Source: Collinsella aerofaciens (lineage in GTDB: Bacteria; Actinomycetota; Coriobacteriia; Coriobacteriales; Coriobacteriaceae). Taken from it: 64,000 nucleotides of DNA. The notes below the pieces were generated by a model. It was not told the origin of the DNA. It worked only from the letters and a program-made list of their open reading frames with translations, and searched no databases. Position numbers and translations under genes: made by a program. Location of the stretch: positions 98,928 through 162,927 of the forward strand of contig NZ_JAHONA010000002.1 of the NCBI RefSeq assembly GCF_019131995.1, written 5' to 3'. Position 1 is the stretch's first letter, and each line of letters starts with the position of its first letter. This document shows positions 52,835 through 59,944 of the stretch, piece by piece.

Positions 52835-53451
52835 TCCGCGTCCTTATAGTCGAAGACCAGGCCATCCTGCGCGAGAGCCTGGCGCGCTCCGTTGGCGACC
52901 AGCCCGATATGACCGTTGTTTCCGCCATTGCCGATGCTTCCGAGGCCTTGGGTGTCGCGCTCAAGGAGCGCCCGGACATGATACTGATGGACGTATGTAC
53001 CGAGCATGATTCCAACGGCATCGTGGCGGCGGCGCGCATCAAAGAACAACTGCCCGAGTGCCGCGTCATTATCATGACGGGTATGCCCGAAATCACCTTT
53101 GTGGACCAGGCGCGCGAGGCGGGCGTCGACAGCTTTGTGTACAAGAACGTCGGTATCGACGAGCTATTCGCCGTGATGCGCTCCACGCTGGCGGGTTACT
53201 GCACGTTTCCCAAGCCGCCCGAGAGCATCTTCTCGGGCACGGCGGCCCTCGACGATGTCAAGCTGTCGATCTTGCGCCTTGCCTGCGAGGGTAAAAGCCG
53301 CCGCGAGATCGCGGCCGAGCTGTTTATGAGCGAGGGCACCATCAAACGCCGCATCTCGGAGATTCTCAATAAGACCGGCTACGACAACATCATGCGCTTG
53401 GCCGTGCGCGCAGTAACGGAGGGCAGCATCGTTCCCAACATGGAGCGCTAG
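52831..53451 (+). CDS. NarL-type response regulator
   Basis: 206 residues. Receiver with acidic pair in IVEDQ, phospho-acceptor Asp54 in ILMDVCTEHD, Thr in IMTGMPE and Lys in VYKNVG. The LuxR-type HTH is shortened, LSILRLACEGKSRREIAAELFMSEGTIKRRISEILNKTG. The first gene of this three-gene unit is the degenerate sensor at 49455. No target gene is evident nearby. Confidence 0.92.
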   Translation: MIRVLIVEDQAILRESLARSVGDQPDMTVVSAIADASEALGVALKERPDMILMDVCTEHDSNGIVAAARIKEQLPECRVIIMTGMPEITFVDQAREAGVDSFVYKNVGIDELFAVMRSTLAGYCTFPKPPESIFSGTAALDDVKLSILRLACEGKSRREIAAELFMSEGTIKRRISEILNKTGYDNIMRLAVRAVTEGSIVPNMER

Positions 53452-53478
53452 CGCTCGTTACGCATCGGCATAAAGCGG

Positions 53479-53509
53479 CGGGGCCGCAGGATCAACTCCT
53501 GCGGCCCCG
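53479..53509. terminator. Hairpin between convergent genes
   Basis: Perfect 13-bp GC-rich stem (53479-53491 with 53497-53509). It can serve the regulator gene and the convergent lipoprotein gene. Confidence 0.7.
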
Positions 53510-53561
53510 CCTGGCAAGTGCGCGGATGTGTCCGCCAATCCGCGGCTGATGTTACGTGCCG

Positions 53562-54404
53562 CTACGCGATGGTCGCGGTGTAGGAGGCGACGTCCTCATA
53601 GGAATCGGTCAGGTAGGCGTCGATGCCGATGGTCGTATTGACGAGGTCATCAAGGCTATCGAGCGTGCCCTTCGAGAAGGTGAATTCCTCGGTGGCGTTG
53701 GTACCGGGCATCAGGTGAGCCGAGAACCAGGGTTCCTTCATGGTGCCGTTGACGTTGGTCTTGCCGGAAGGAGCGTAGAAGGTCAGGTCCTTGTCGCTCT
53801 TGTTGGTGATGTTGACGACAAAGCCGATGTCGCCCCAGTCGTCCTTGAACTTCTCGGTGATGGTGATGGTGCACAGATCGTCATCGGCGACGGTGACGGC
53901 GGGGGAGATTTCGACGTTCTGGACATCGTCGTCTTCGACGGCCTCATCGATCTCCTCTTCCTTCTCGGCCGCCTCGCGATCCTTCTTCACCGTACCGGAC
54001 AGGTCCTTGTCGGACTTGGTAAAGACAAGATTGCCGTCATCTTCTTCGAGGATGAGTTTACCGTCCTTGAGCTTCATGTCATGTGACTCGTCTTCGGCGG
54101 TGATGGTTACGGTGGTGGCGTCCTTTGCCTCCCATTTAAGGTCGACGACTTCAAGGAACAGGTCGAGGGCGCCTGTGCCGTCCTCATCGAGAATCAGGAC
54201 GCAGTGGACACCCCAATCCTCGAGCATCTTCATGTACTCATCGGTCAGCTCTTCGCCCTCTAGGGTTCCACCCGAGAGTTCCCAACTGCCGACGAAGTTG
54301 GCCTTGGGGTCTTTGCCGCCGCCGCTGCAGCCCGTCAGGGCAAAGGCGAGCGCCAGGACGCATGTCAGAAATGCGAGTACGGACTTTTTGAACGTTGTCT
54401 TCAT
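53562..54404 (-). CDS. Secreted lipoprotein of unknown function
   Basis: 280 residues. A lipoprotein signal peptide ends in the lipobox ALTGC (Cys26). The mature part starts with a lipocalin-like strand pattern (FVGSWELSGGTLEGEEL; LILDEDGTGALDLF) to about residue 130, a charged linker, and a DUF4352-like beta domain (TITITEKFKDDWGDIGFVVNITNKSDKDLTFYAP). GGAGG is 5 bases before ATG 54404. The neighbours on the same strand are SPFH and zinc-ribbon genes, but a hairpin (54444-54465) separates them. Confidence 0.82.
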   Translation of the reverse strand: MKTTFKKSVLAFLTCVLALAFALTGCSGGGKDPKANFVGSWELSGGTLEGEELTDEYMKMLEDWGVHCVLILDEDGTGALDLFLEVVDLKWEAKDATTVTITAEDESHDMKLKDGKLILEEDDGNLVFTKSDKDLSGTVKKDREAAEKEEEIDEAVEDDDVQNVEISPAVTVADDDLCTITITEKFKDDWGDIGFVVNITNKSDKDLTFYAPSGKTNVNGTMKEPWFSAHLMPGTNATEEFTFSKGTLDSLDDLVNTTIGIDAYLTDSYEDVASYTATIA

Positions 54405-54484
54405 GGTGTCCTCCTTCATCGAACGAAACCCATAGAAGCAAATGCGGGGGTGGCGGATCCCCCGCCAATTACCAGATAGAGGGG

Positions 54485-55726
54485 CTAGGGCCGGGGCGTT
54501 CCGCAGTTGCTGCAGAACTTGCTGCCGTTTTCGCTGCCGCAGTTGGGGCAGAACCACTTGGCCGGTGCCGGGGCGGGTGCGGGACTGCCGCACTCGGAGC
54601 AGAACTTGCCGGTGTTGGTGGCACCGCAGTTGCAGGTCCACGTGCCGGCAGCTGGCGCGGCGGTGGGAGCCGGTGCGGGAGCGGGTGCCGGAGCCGGCTG
54701 CGGGGCGGCCTGCTGCTGTGCCTGGCCGGCGGCGAACAGCTGACTGGCGTTCATGCCGCCCATGCCACCTGCCATGCCCATGCCCATAAAACCGGCCATC
54801 GCGCCGTTGGGGTTGGCGGCTGCCGCGCGCATCGCATCGCTCTGGGCGCTGGCAATGTTGGCTGCCGCCATGGTGGGATCGCGCATGACCGCGGCTTTCT
54901 GCAGGTCCTTGATCATCTGCTCGTCCTCTTGCGAGGCGGCGATGGAGTTGACGCCAAAGCTCACGATCTCGACGCCGCGCAGGTCGCGCCAGTCGGCGGA
55001 GAGGACCTCGTTGAGCGCGCGGGCGAGCTCGGTGGTGTGGCCGGGGATGGCGCTGTAGCGGATGCCCATCTCCGAGATCTTGGCAAAGGCGGGCTGCAGG
55101 GCGGTGAGCAGCTCGGACTTAAGCTGGCTGTCGATCTTGTCGCGCGTGTAGCTATCGGTTACGTTGCCGCATACGTTGGTGTAGAACAGCAGCGGGTTGG
55201 TGATACGGTACGAATACTCGCCGTTGCAGCGCACGGAGATGTCGACGTCCAGGCCAATGTTGTTATCGACCACGCGGAAGGGCACGGGCGAGGCGGTGCC
55301 GTACTTGTTGCCGATGATCTCCTTGGTGTTGATGAAGTAGACGCGCTGGTCCTTGCCCGCGTCGCCGCCAAAGGTAAAGCGGCTGCCGATATTGGCGAAC
55401 GTCTCCTTGATGGAGTCGCCCAGATTGCCGCTAAAGACGCTCGGCTCGCTGCCGGTGTCAAAGACGAACTCGCCAGGCTCCAGCGCAACCTCGATGATCT
55501 TGCCGTTTTGCACCACGAGCATGCCCTGGCCGTCGTTGACGGCGATGACCGAGCCGTTGGAGATGACGTTGTCCTCGCCGCGCGTGTTGGAGCTGCGGCC
55601 GCCGGTGCGCTTGCTGCCCTTGCAGGCCAAGACGTCAGCGGGCATCGATTCGCAGTAGATAAATTCCTTCCACTGGTCGGCCATGACGCCGCCGGCAGCA
55701 CCCAATCCAGCTTTCAAGAGTCCCAT
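54485..55726 (-). CDS. SPFH-domain protein with two C-terminal zinc ribbons (YdjI-like)
   Basis: 413 residues. The SPFH domain spans about 20-270 (GKIIEVALEPGEFVFDT; DVDISVRCNGEYSYRI; RDLRGVEIVSFGVNSI). A Met/Gly/Ala-rich and Pro/Ala-rich linker leads to two zinc ribbons, WTCNCGATNTGKFCSECG and WFCPNCGSENGSKFCSNCG. The layout is that of Bacillus YdjI, a membrane-associated scaffold linked to envelope stress. It has no membrane helix. AAGGAAG precedes the start. It lies downstream of the frameshifted zinc-ribbon gene and probably forms an operon with it. Confidence 0.85.
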   Translation of the reverse strand: MGLLKAGLGAAGGVMADQWKEFIYCESMPADVLACKGSKRTGGRSSNTRGEDNVISNGSVIAVNDGQGMLVVQNGKIIEVALEPGEFVFDTGSEPSVFSGNLGDSIKETFANIGSRFTFGGDAGKDQRVYFINTKEIIGNKYGTASPVPFRVVDNNIGLDVDISVRCNGEYSYRITNPLLFYTNVCGNVTDSYTRDKIDSQLKSELLTALQPAFAKISEMGIRYSAIPGHTTELARALNEVLSADWRDLRGVEIVSFGVNSIAASQEDEQMIKDLQKAAVMRDPTMAAANIASAQSDAMRAAAANPNGAMAGFMGMGMAGGMGGMNASQLFAAGQAQQQAAPQPAPAPAPAPAPTAAPAAGTWTCNCGATNTGKFCSECGSPAPAPAPAKWFCPNCGSENGSKFCSNCGTPRP

Positions 55727-55774
55727 GGTGATCTTCCTTTCTCGTCAAAGGCCGGGTGGTATTGGTCAGGATGG

Positions 55775-56299
55775 TTAGTCGTCCTTGTCATCCTTCATGA
55801 CAACGGTGGTCTCGGTGTGGCTGAAGGTGTCGTGCTTCTCGACCAGGTCGAGCTCGCCGCAGTACTCGTCGGCGTGGGTGGCCTCGTTAGCTGTCTTGAG
55901 CTGGCCGACCAGCAGCACGTCTGCGATGATCACGATGATCAGCGGCGCGACGATGTTGATGAGGATGCCCTCGATGTCAAAGGCGAGGTAATCCGGATCG
56001 AAGGCGTTCTCACCCATGAAGAGGATCTGGGAGAGGACAAATCCGATCACAAAGAACAGCACCGAGGCGATAGCGAGCTTGGGCTTGGAGCAAGGAAGCT
56101 CGCCGACCATACGGCCGGTTTGGCCGTTCATGGCAAACAGGTAGCTCTTGCCGTTCCACGAGGTGGAAAGCATCCACACGGGGAACAGGGCATAATCGCT
56201 GTTTTCCCAGGTGTAGTCGAGCTGCTTGCTTTCGACCGTGGCATCGTCATATTCGTCGACGACGGTTTCACGCAGGGCCGAGATCGTGCTTTCCTCCAT
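55775..56299 (-). CDS. Zinc-ribbon membrane protein, C-terminal part after a frameshift
   Basis: 174 codons continuing the protein encoded at 56128-57096 in another frame. It holds two membrane helices (SVLFFVIGFVLSQILFMG; ILINIVAPLIIVIIADVLLVG) after WMLSTSWNGKSYLFAMNGQTGRMVGELP, a segment typical of the C-terminal half of YdjG-like proteins. One missing base near 56299-56303 would join both frames to a protein of about 440 residues. The ATG at 56299 has no good ribosome-binding site, so separate translation is unlikely. Confidence 0.6.
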   Translation of the reverse strand: MEESTISALRETVVDEYDDATVESKQLDYTWENSDYALFPVWMLSTSWNGKSYLFAMNGQTGRMVGELPCSKPKLAIASVLFFVIGFVLSQILFMGENAFDPDYLAFDIEGILINIVAPLIIVIIADVLLVGQLKTANEATHADEYCGELDLVEKHDTFSHTETTVVMKDDKDD

Positions 56300-57096
56300 G
56301 CGCGTTCGGCGCGTGCCTTGCAGGTTTCGCAGTCCTCGTCGTAGCGGTTGGCGATGTAGCCGGGCATATACGCGACCGAAAACGGGCGCAGGGCATCGTA
56401 GTCAAACGGCTCGATGGCGTCCATGTGGCCGTCGGGCATCTTGGACGATCCGTCGACGGGCACGCGCTTAAACGAGATGTTTCCCTTGCGGTAGGCGTCG
56501 TAGTGGTCGGTGGTCGTGACGGTGCGGTCGGATTCCTCGGTCACGGTCTCGTTGGTCGCATCAAAGCACACTTCGCCGTCCGCGCGGGCGCCGTAAAGCC
56601 AAAACGGCACGTAGACGCCTTGGACCTCGTCGATGTGGTTGCCGGTGACAAAGCTCTTGGGCAGCAAGATCTTGCCCTTGTAGTGTTCCTTGAGTGCGGC
56701 CGTGACGTCGTCGTGCCCGAGCTTAAACGGAATTACCAGGTCGGGCGAGAAGTCGCCAGAGAGCTGGCCGGGCGCCACGGCGGAGTTGCCGCAGTACGGG
56801 CAGGTGGTGACGGCGACGGTGCCGTCGGACACGAGCTCGGCGCCGCACGACGAGCAGATGTAGCCGGCGTTTTGGGCCAGCTCCTGCACGGCATCGTCGA
56901 CAGCAGGCTTGGGCGTTGCGGCTGCTGCATCGGCTTTGGCATCTGCCTTGTCCTGGCGCTCGCGATAGAGGGCCTCGACTTCTTCGACTTCAAAACGAGA
57001 ATCGCAGTAGTCGCAGACGAGCTTTTGCTCGGCACTGGCAAAGTGAAGGGGGCCGCCGCACGCGGGGCATTGATAGTTGACGCTCTCGAAGGCCAT
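56128..57096 (-). CDS. TFIIB-type zinc-ribbon protein (YdjG-like), frameshifted
   Basis: 322 codons, of which about the first 270 are authentic. Two zinc ribbons, YQCPACGGPLHFASAEQKLVCDYC and YICSSCGAELVSDGTVAVTTCPYCG, are followed by PGQLSGDFSPDLVIPFKLG and the domain YVPFWLYGARADGEVCF. After CETCKARAER the frame turns into a low-quality tail (RKARSRPCVK...), while the true continuation is found in the next frame from 56299. Either a real mutation or an assembly error. A TCGGCAG-separated 24-bp gap links it to the DUF4428-like gene upstream. Confidence 0.7.
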   Translation of the reverse strand: MAFESVNYQCPACGGPLHFASAEQKLVCDYCDSRFEVEEVEALYRERQDKADAKADAAAATPKPAVDDAVQELAQNAGYICSSCGAELVSDGTVAVTTCPYCGNSAVAPGQLSGDFSPDLVIPFKLGHDDVTAALKEHYKGKILLPKSFVTGNHIDEVQGVYVPFWLYGARADGEVCFDATNETVTEESDRTVTTTDHYDAYRKGNISFKRVPVDGSSKMPDGHMDAIEPFDYDALRPFSVAYMPGYIANRYDEDCETCKARAERAWRKARSRPCVKPSSTNMTMPRSKASSSTTPGKTAIMPCSPCGCFPPRGTARATCLP

Positions 57097-57120
57097 GATC
57101 GGTCCTTTCGCTGCCGGAGG

Positions 57121-57858
57121 CTATGCGCCGATGGCGCCGCCGCAGTATTCGCAGCGCCCACTGGCATCGGGAATGGTGGTGGCTCCGCAGAAGGGGCAGG
57201 TCACCGCGGTCTTGGGGGCCTTGGCGGCCACGACGCTGTCGCGCGTCTCCTGGCGCAGCTGCACCAGCGCATCGCGGACTTCAGTTGCCTGGCGCTTGGC
57301 CTCGCGATATTCGATGGAGCCGCGCTGATCGATGGTGGAGTCGTTCACGCGCAGGTTGATCTCGGTGAAGTACGGCGTGTTGACGTGAATGGTCAGGTTA
57401 AAGTCGTAATCCAGGTCGTAACGCGGCGGGTCGTAGCTCTCGCGCTCGCCGTCCTTGGTCTCGCGATAGATCTCGGTGCGATGCTCGTCGATATCCATAT
57501 CGCAGCCGAGTACCTGCGAGAACTCGATAATGTCGGGGTTGGCGTCGCGCCAGCGGCTCTGCGAGGTAATGATCAGCAGGCCCGCGTCTTCGTCGAGCAT
57601 GATGTTGGTGTGCCCGGCAGAGAGCGTGCGCGTGGGGTTGAACGAGGCCAGGCGCTCGGCATTGGCCCCGCGGTAGGCGAGCTGCTCGCGGATGTCGTCC
57701 GCGGTGCTGGAGCGATAGGCGTGGAAGAAGGGGGATAGCTTGCCGGCGCACTCCTTGCACAGGTAGCCTTCGCTGATCTTGGTCTTGCCCAAAAGTCCCA
57801 GCTCGGTACCGCAAATCGCGCACTCTTTCTTCTCGAACATCTTGTCAAAGAAGCCCAT
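57121..57858 (-). CDS. DUF4428-like zinc-ribbon protein
   Basis: 245 residues. The N terminus FEKKECAICGTELGLLGKTKISEGYLCKECAGKL is a DUF4428-type zinc finger (four Cys). The middle resembles a PH-like lipid-binding beta domain (HTNIMLDEDAGLLIITSQ). The C terminus has a further zinc ribbon, VTCPFCGATTIPDASGRCEYCGG. First gene of a probable operon with the YdjG- and YdjI-like genes; GGGAGG lies 6 bases upstream. Function unknown. Confidence 0.78.
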   Translation of the reverse strand: MGFFDKMFEKKECAICGTELGLLGKTKISEGYLCKECAGKLSPFFHAYRSSTADDIREQLAYRGANAERLASFNPTRTLSAGHTNIMLDEDAGLLIITSQSRWRDANPDIIEFSQVLGCDMDIDEHRTEIYRETKDGERESYDPPRYDLDYDFNLTIHVNTPYFTEINLRVNDSTIDQRGSIEYREAKRQATEVRDALVQLRQETRDSVVAAKAPKTAVTCPFCGATTIPDASGRCEYCGGAIGA

Positions 57859-58004
57859 GGCTGCCTCCCATCAACAGGTAGCGTGTGTCACTTTTGATGA
57901 TGGGGGAGTGCACGATCTTTCACGATACCCAGACGGCTCAAGGAGTCTCCACAACTGGGACACATGGCCCATTTTTTGATTGGACGCCGGGGACACTCTT
58001 CGGC

Positions 58005-58033
58005 CACTCATTGGGGACGTACTTAAATGAGTG
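58005..58033. repeat. REP-like hairpin repeat
   Basis: CACTCATT and AATGAGTG pair around GGGGACGTACTTA. Related to the repeats at 25809, 29439 and 37835. The rest of 57859-58182 holds no gene. Confidence 0.75.
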
Positions 58034-58182
58034 GTAGTTGGAGACACTCCTGGCCGAGCTAGAGATCGCGCGTGTCCCTTCTGGTCCATGCGGCTAAAAA
58101 TCGCGGCGTGATGTGAACGGCTGGGGTCAAATTTGCAGCATTTCGAGCTCGGCTTCGATATTGAGATTGGTTCTTTATTAAA

Positions 58183-59763
58183 ATGGAATTCCAGACAATT
58201 GAGCGGCCGGGGGTTAACCATGAGGGGCATGGGAGACACAACCGCATATTTGCGTCGGGGCATTCGGGAGATTATATGCCTGGCGCTGTTCTTCTTCACG
58301 TTTTGGCGTGCGAGTATCTTTTTGATGTGCGCATGGCCGAGTTCGTGTCTCCGGACGAGGTTGTTATTTATGAGAGCCTTGTCATCGGCGCGAGCGTGAT
58401 TGGCTTCTTTGTGCGTCCCATTCTGTACTATCGCCTTCCCCAGACGATCGATGCGACGAGCGATATTACAGGCGTGCTGTTGGTATCGGCGTTGCTGCTG
58501 ATGATTACGGCAGTGCGGTTTGAGGTGGTAATTGCCGGCGGTTTGGTGGCGTGCTGCGCGCTGGGCTACTGCGGATCGACTGCTCATGCAAATTTTGCGA
58601 GGCGCTTTGCGCGAACGCCCTGCTTGGCGCGCGCCGCCGCACTTTCTTACGCCATGGGCGTTCTGGTGCAGGTTCTCAACCACATGGTGATGCCTGTCGG
58701 CATTCCTCAGCAGGCTGTTCTGGTCGTCTGTGCGATCGCGCAGGTGGCGTTGCTCCACGGTGCCCGACGCGCCAAGCTGCGCGACGAGTCCGATCCCAGC
58801 TTTGAACCCAGTGCTGCCGGGCTTTCGGTAGATGCTCTGGAATATGGCGCCAAGTGGCATGACGATCCCGAGGCAAAGGCGGCATTCCGTCGCGCCGTAG
58901 TTCGCCTGACCGTGGCGACGGCGTATCTTTCCAGCGTATTCGCCGCTCTCAACGCGGGCTTCACGACCCTGCATGCTGTCGGAACCGTCGATTTGGGCGA
59001 TTGGCCGCGCCTGCTGCTTGTCGTGAGCTCGTTGGTCGCTGGCGCACTATTTGACCTGCACGGCCGCTCGTATATGAATATCGGCATGACATGTGCCGCC
59101 ATACTGTCCACGCTTTCGTTCTTTGTGCTCATCGTCGATGGCAATGGCGGCAACGAGCTTGCTGCCACGATCATCTTTTATCTGGGCTCGGGCTTTTTCG
59201 TGGTGTTCTTTACCACAAAATATGCCGCCGTCTCGCTCTATGCGCGCTGGTCATATTTTTGGCCGTGCATGGGTCGCGTCGTCAACAACGTGTGCTCGAT
59301 GTTCGTGACGGCGCCGGCAGTGGCGATTATCTCGAGTCAAAATGTGCTGGCTGCGGTCGGTGCGGCGCTCGTGATGTTTGTGGGCATTGCGATTACGCTG
59401 CTGGGGCAGTTGGGGCAACGAGCCGATGATGCCGCGATGCGGGACGGACTGCCGCTTGCCACCGACGATCTTGGTGGGGATCTTGCGCCCACATGCTCCG
59501 ACCCTGAGCCCGTGGAGGCAGCGGAGCTCACGTCCGATGAGCGCCTCGATGCCTTCGTCGCCACCTTTGGGCTTACGGAGCGCGAGCGCGATATTCTTGA
59601 GGTCTTGGTCGTTTCGGACCAGAGCGTTCAGGACATCGCCACAACGCTCTTCCTTTCGCGCTCCACGCTCTATCGTCACATTTCCTCGATCAACAAAAAG
59701 ACCGGCACCGCCTCGCGCGTGGCCCTCATCAACTTCTTCTGGTCCTGGACACCCAAGGACTAG
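58183..59763 (+). CDS. Membrane-bound LuxR-type regulator, N terminus probably frameshifted
   Basis: 526 codons open from ATG 58183. About eleven membrane helices resembling an MFS fold, then a LuxR HTH near the C terminus (LTERERDILEVLVVSDQSVQDIA; STLYRHISSINKKTG). This architecture is frequent in Eggerthellaceae and Coriobacteriaceae. The first 50 codons of this frame look unnatural, whereas the frame one base off, from ATG 58220, gives MGDTTAYLRRGIREII followed by a good membrane helix that runs into this frame near 58330. So one base seems missing there; otherwise translation would begin at ATG 58333. Ligand and targets are unknown. Confidence 0.75.
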   Translation: MEFQTIERPGVNHEGHGRHNRIFASGHSGDYMPGAVLLHVLACEYLFDVRMAEFVSPDEVVIYESLVIGASVIGFFVRPILYYRLPQTIDATSDITGVLLVSALLLMITAVRFEVVIAGGLVACCALGYCGSTAHANFARRFARTPCLARAAALSYAMGVLVQVLNHMVMPVGIPQQAVLVVCAIAQVALLHGARRAKLRDESDPSFEPSAAGLSVDALEYGAKWHDDPEAKAAFRRAVVRLTVATAYLSSVFAALNAGFTTLHAVGTVDLGDWPRLLLVVSSLVAGALFDLHGRSYMNIGMTCAAILSTLSFFVLIVDGNGGNELAATIIFYLGSGFFVVFFTTKYAAVSLYARWSYFWPCMGRVVNNVCSMFVTAPAVAIISSQNVLAAVGAALVMFVGIAITLLGQLGQRADDAAMRDGLPLATDDLGGDLAPTCSDPEPVEAAELTSDERLDAFVATFGLTERERDILEVLVVSDQSVQDIATTLFLSRSTLYRHISSINKKTGTASRVALINFFWSWTPKD

Positions 59764-59777
59764 CTAATCTCCCAATA

Positions 59778-59844
59778 AGTTGCGGTGGAATAGTCCCTAA
59801 ATTAAAGTCACGGGGCTTTAAACAGGAACTATTCCACCGCAACT
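59778..59844. terminator. Large hairpin between convergent genes
   Basis: AGTTGCGGTGGAATAGTCC (59778-59796) pairs with 59825-59844; an inner TTAAAG/CTTTAA stem adds to it. It separates the LuxR gene from mgtA. A low-complexity stretch rich in GGCAACGGC follows (59852-59935). Confidence 0.65.
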
Positions 59845-59944
59845 GCTGGGGGGATAGACTGCGGCGGCGGCAGAGGCAACGGCAGCGGCGTTGGCAGCTG
59901 TGGTAGTGGCAACGGCAACTGGCAGGGTGTTTTCCGTCTGCTTG

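Noticed and set aside
54395-56344. 649-codon plus-strand frame opposite the lipoprotein/SPFH genes
   Set aside because: No recognisable domain; minus-strand genes have clear zinc ribbons, SPFH motifs and Shine-Dalgarno sequences.
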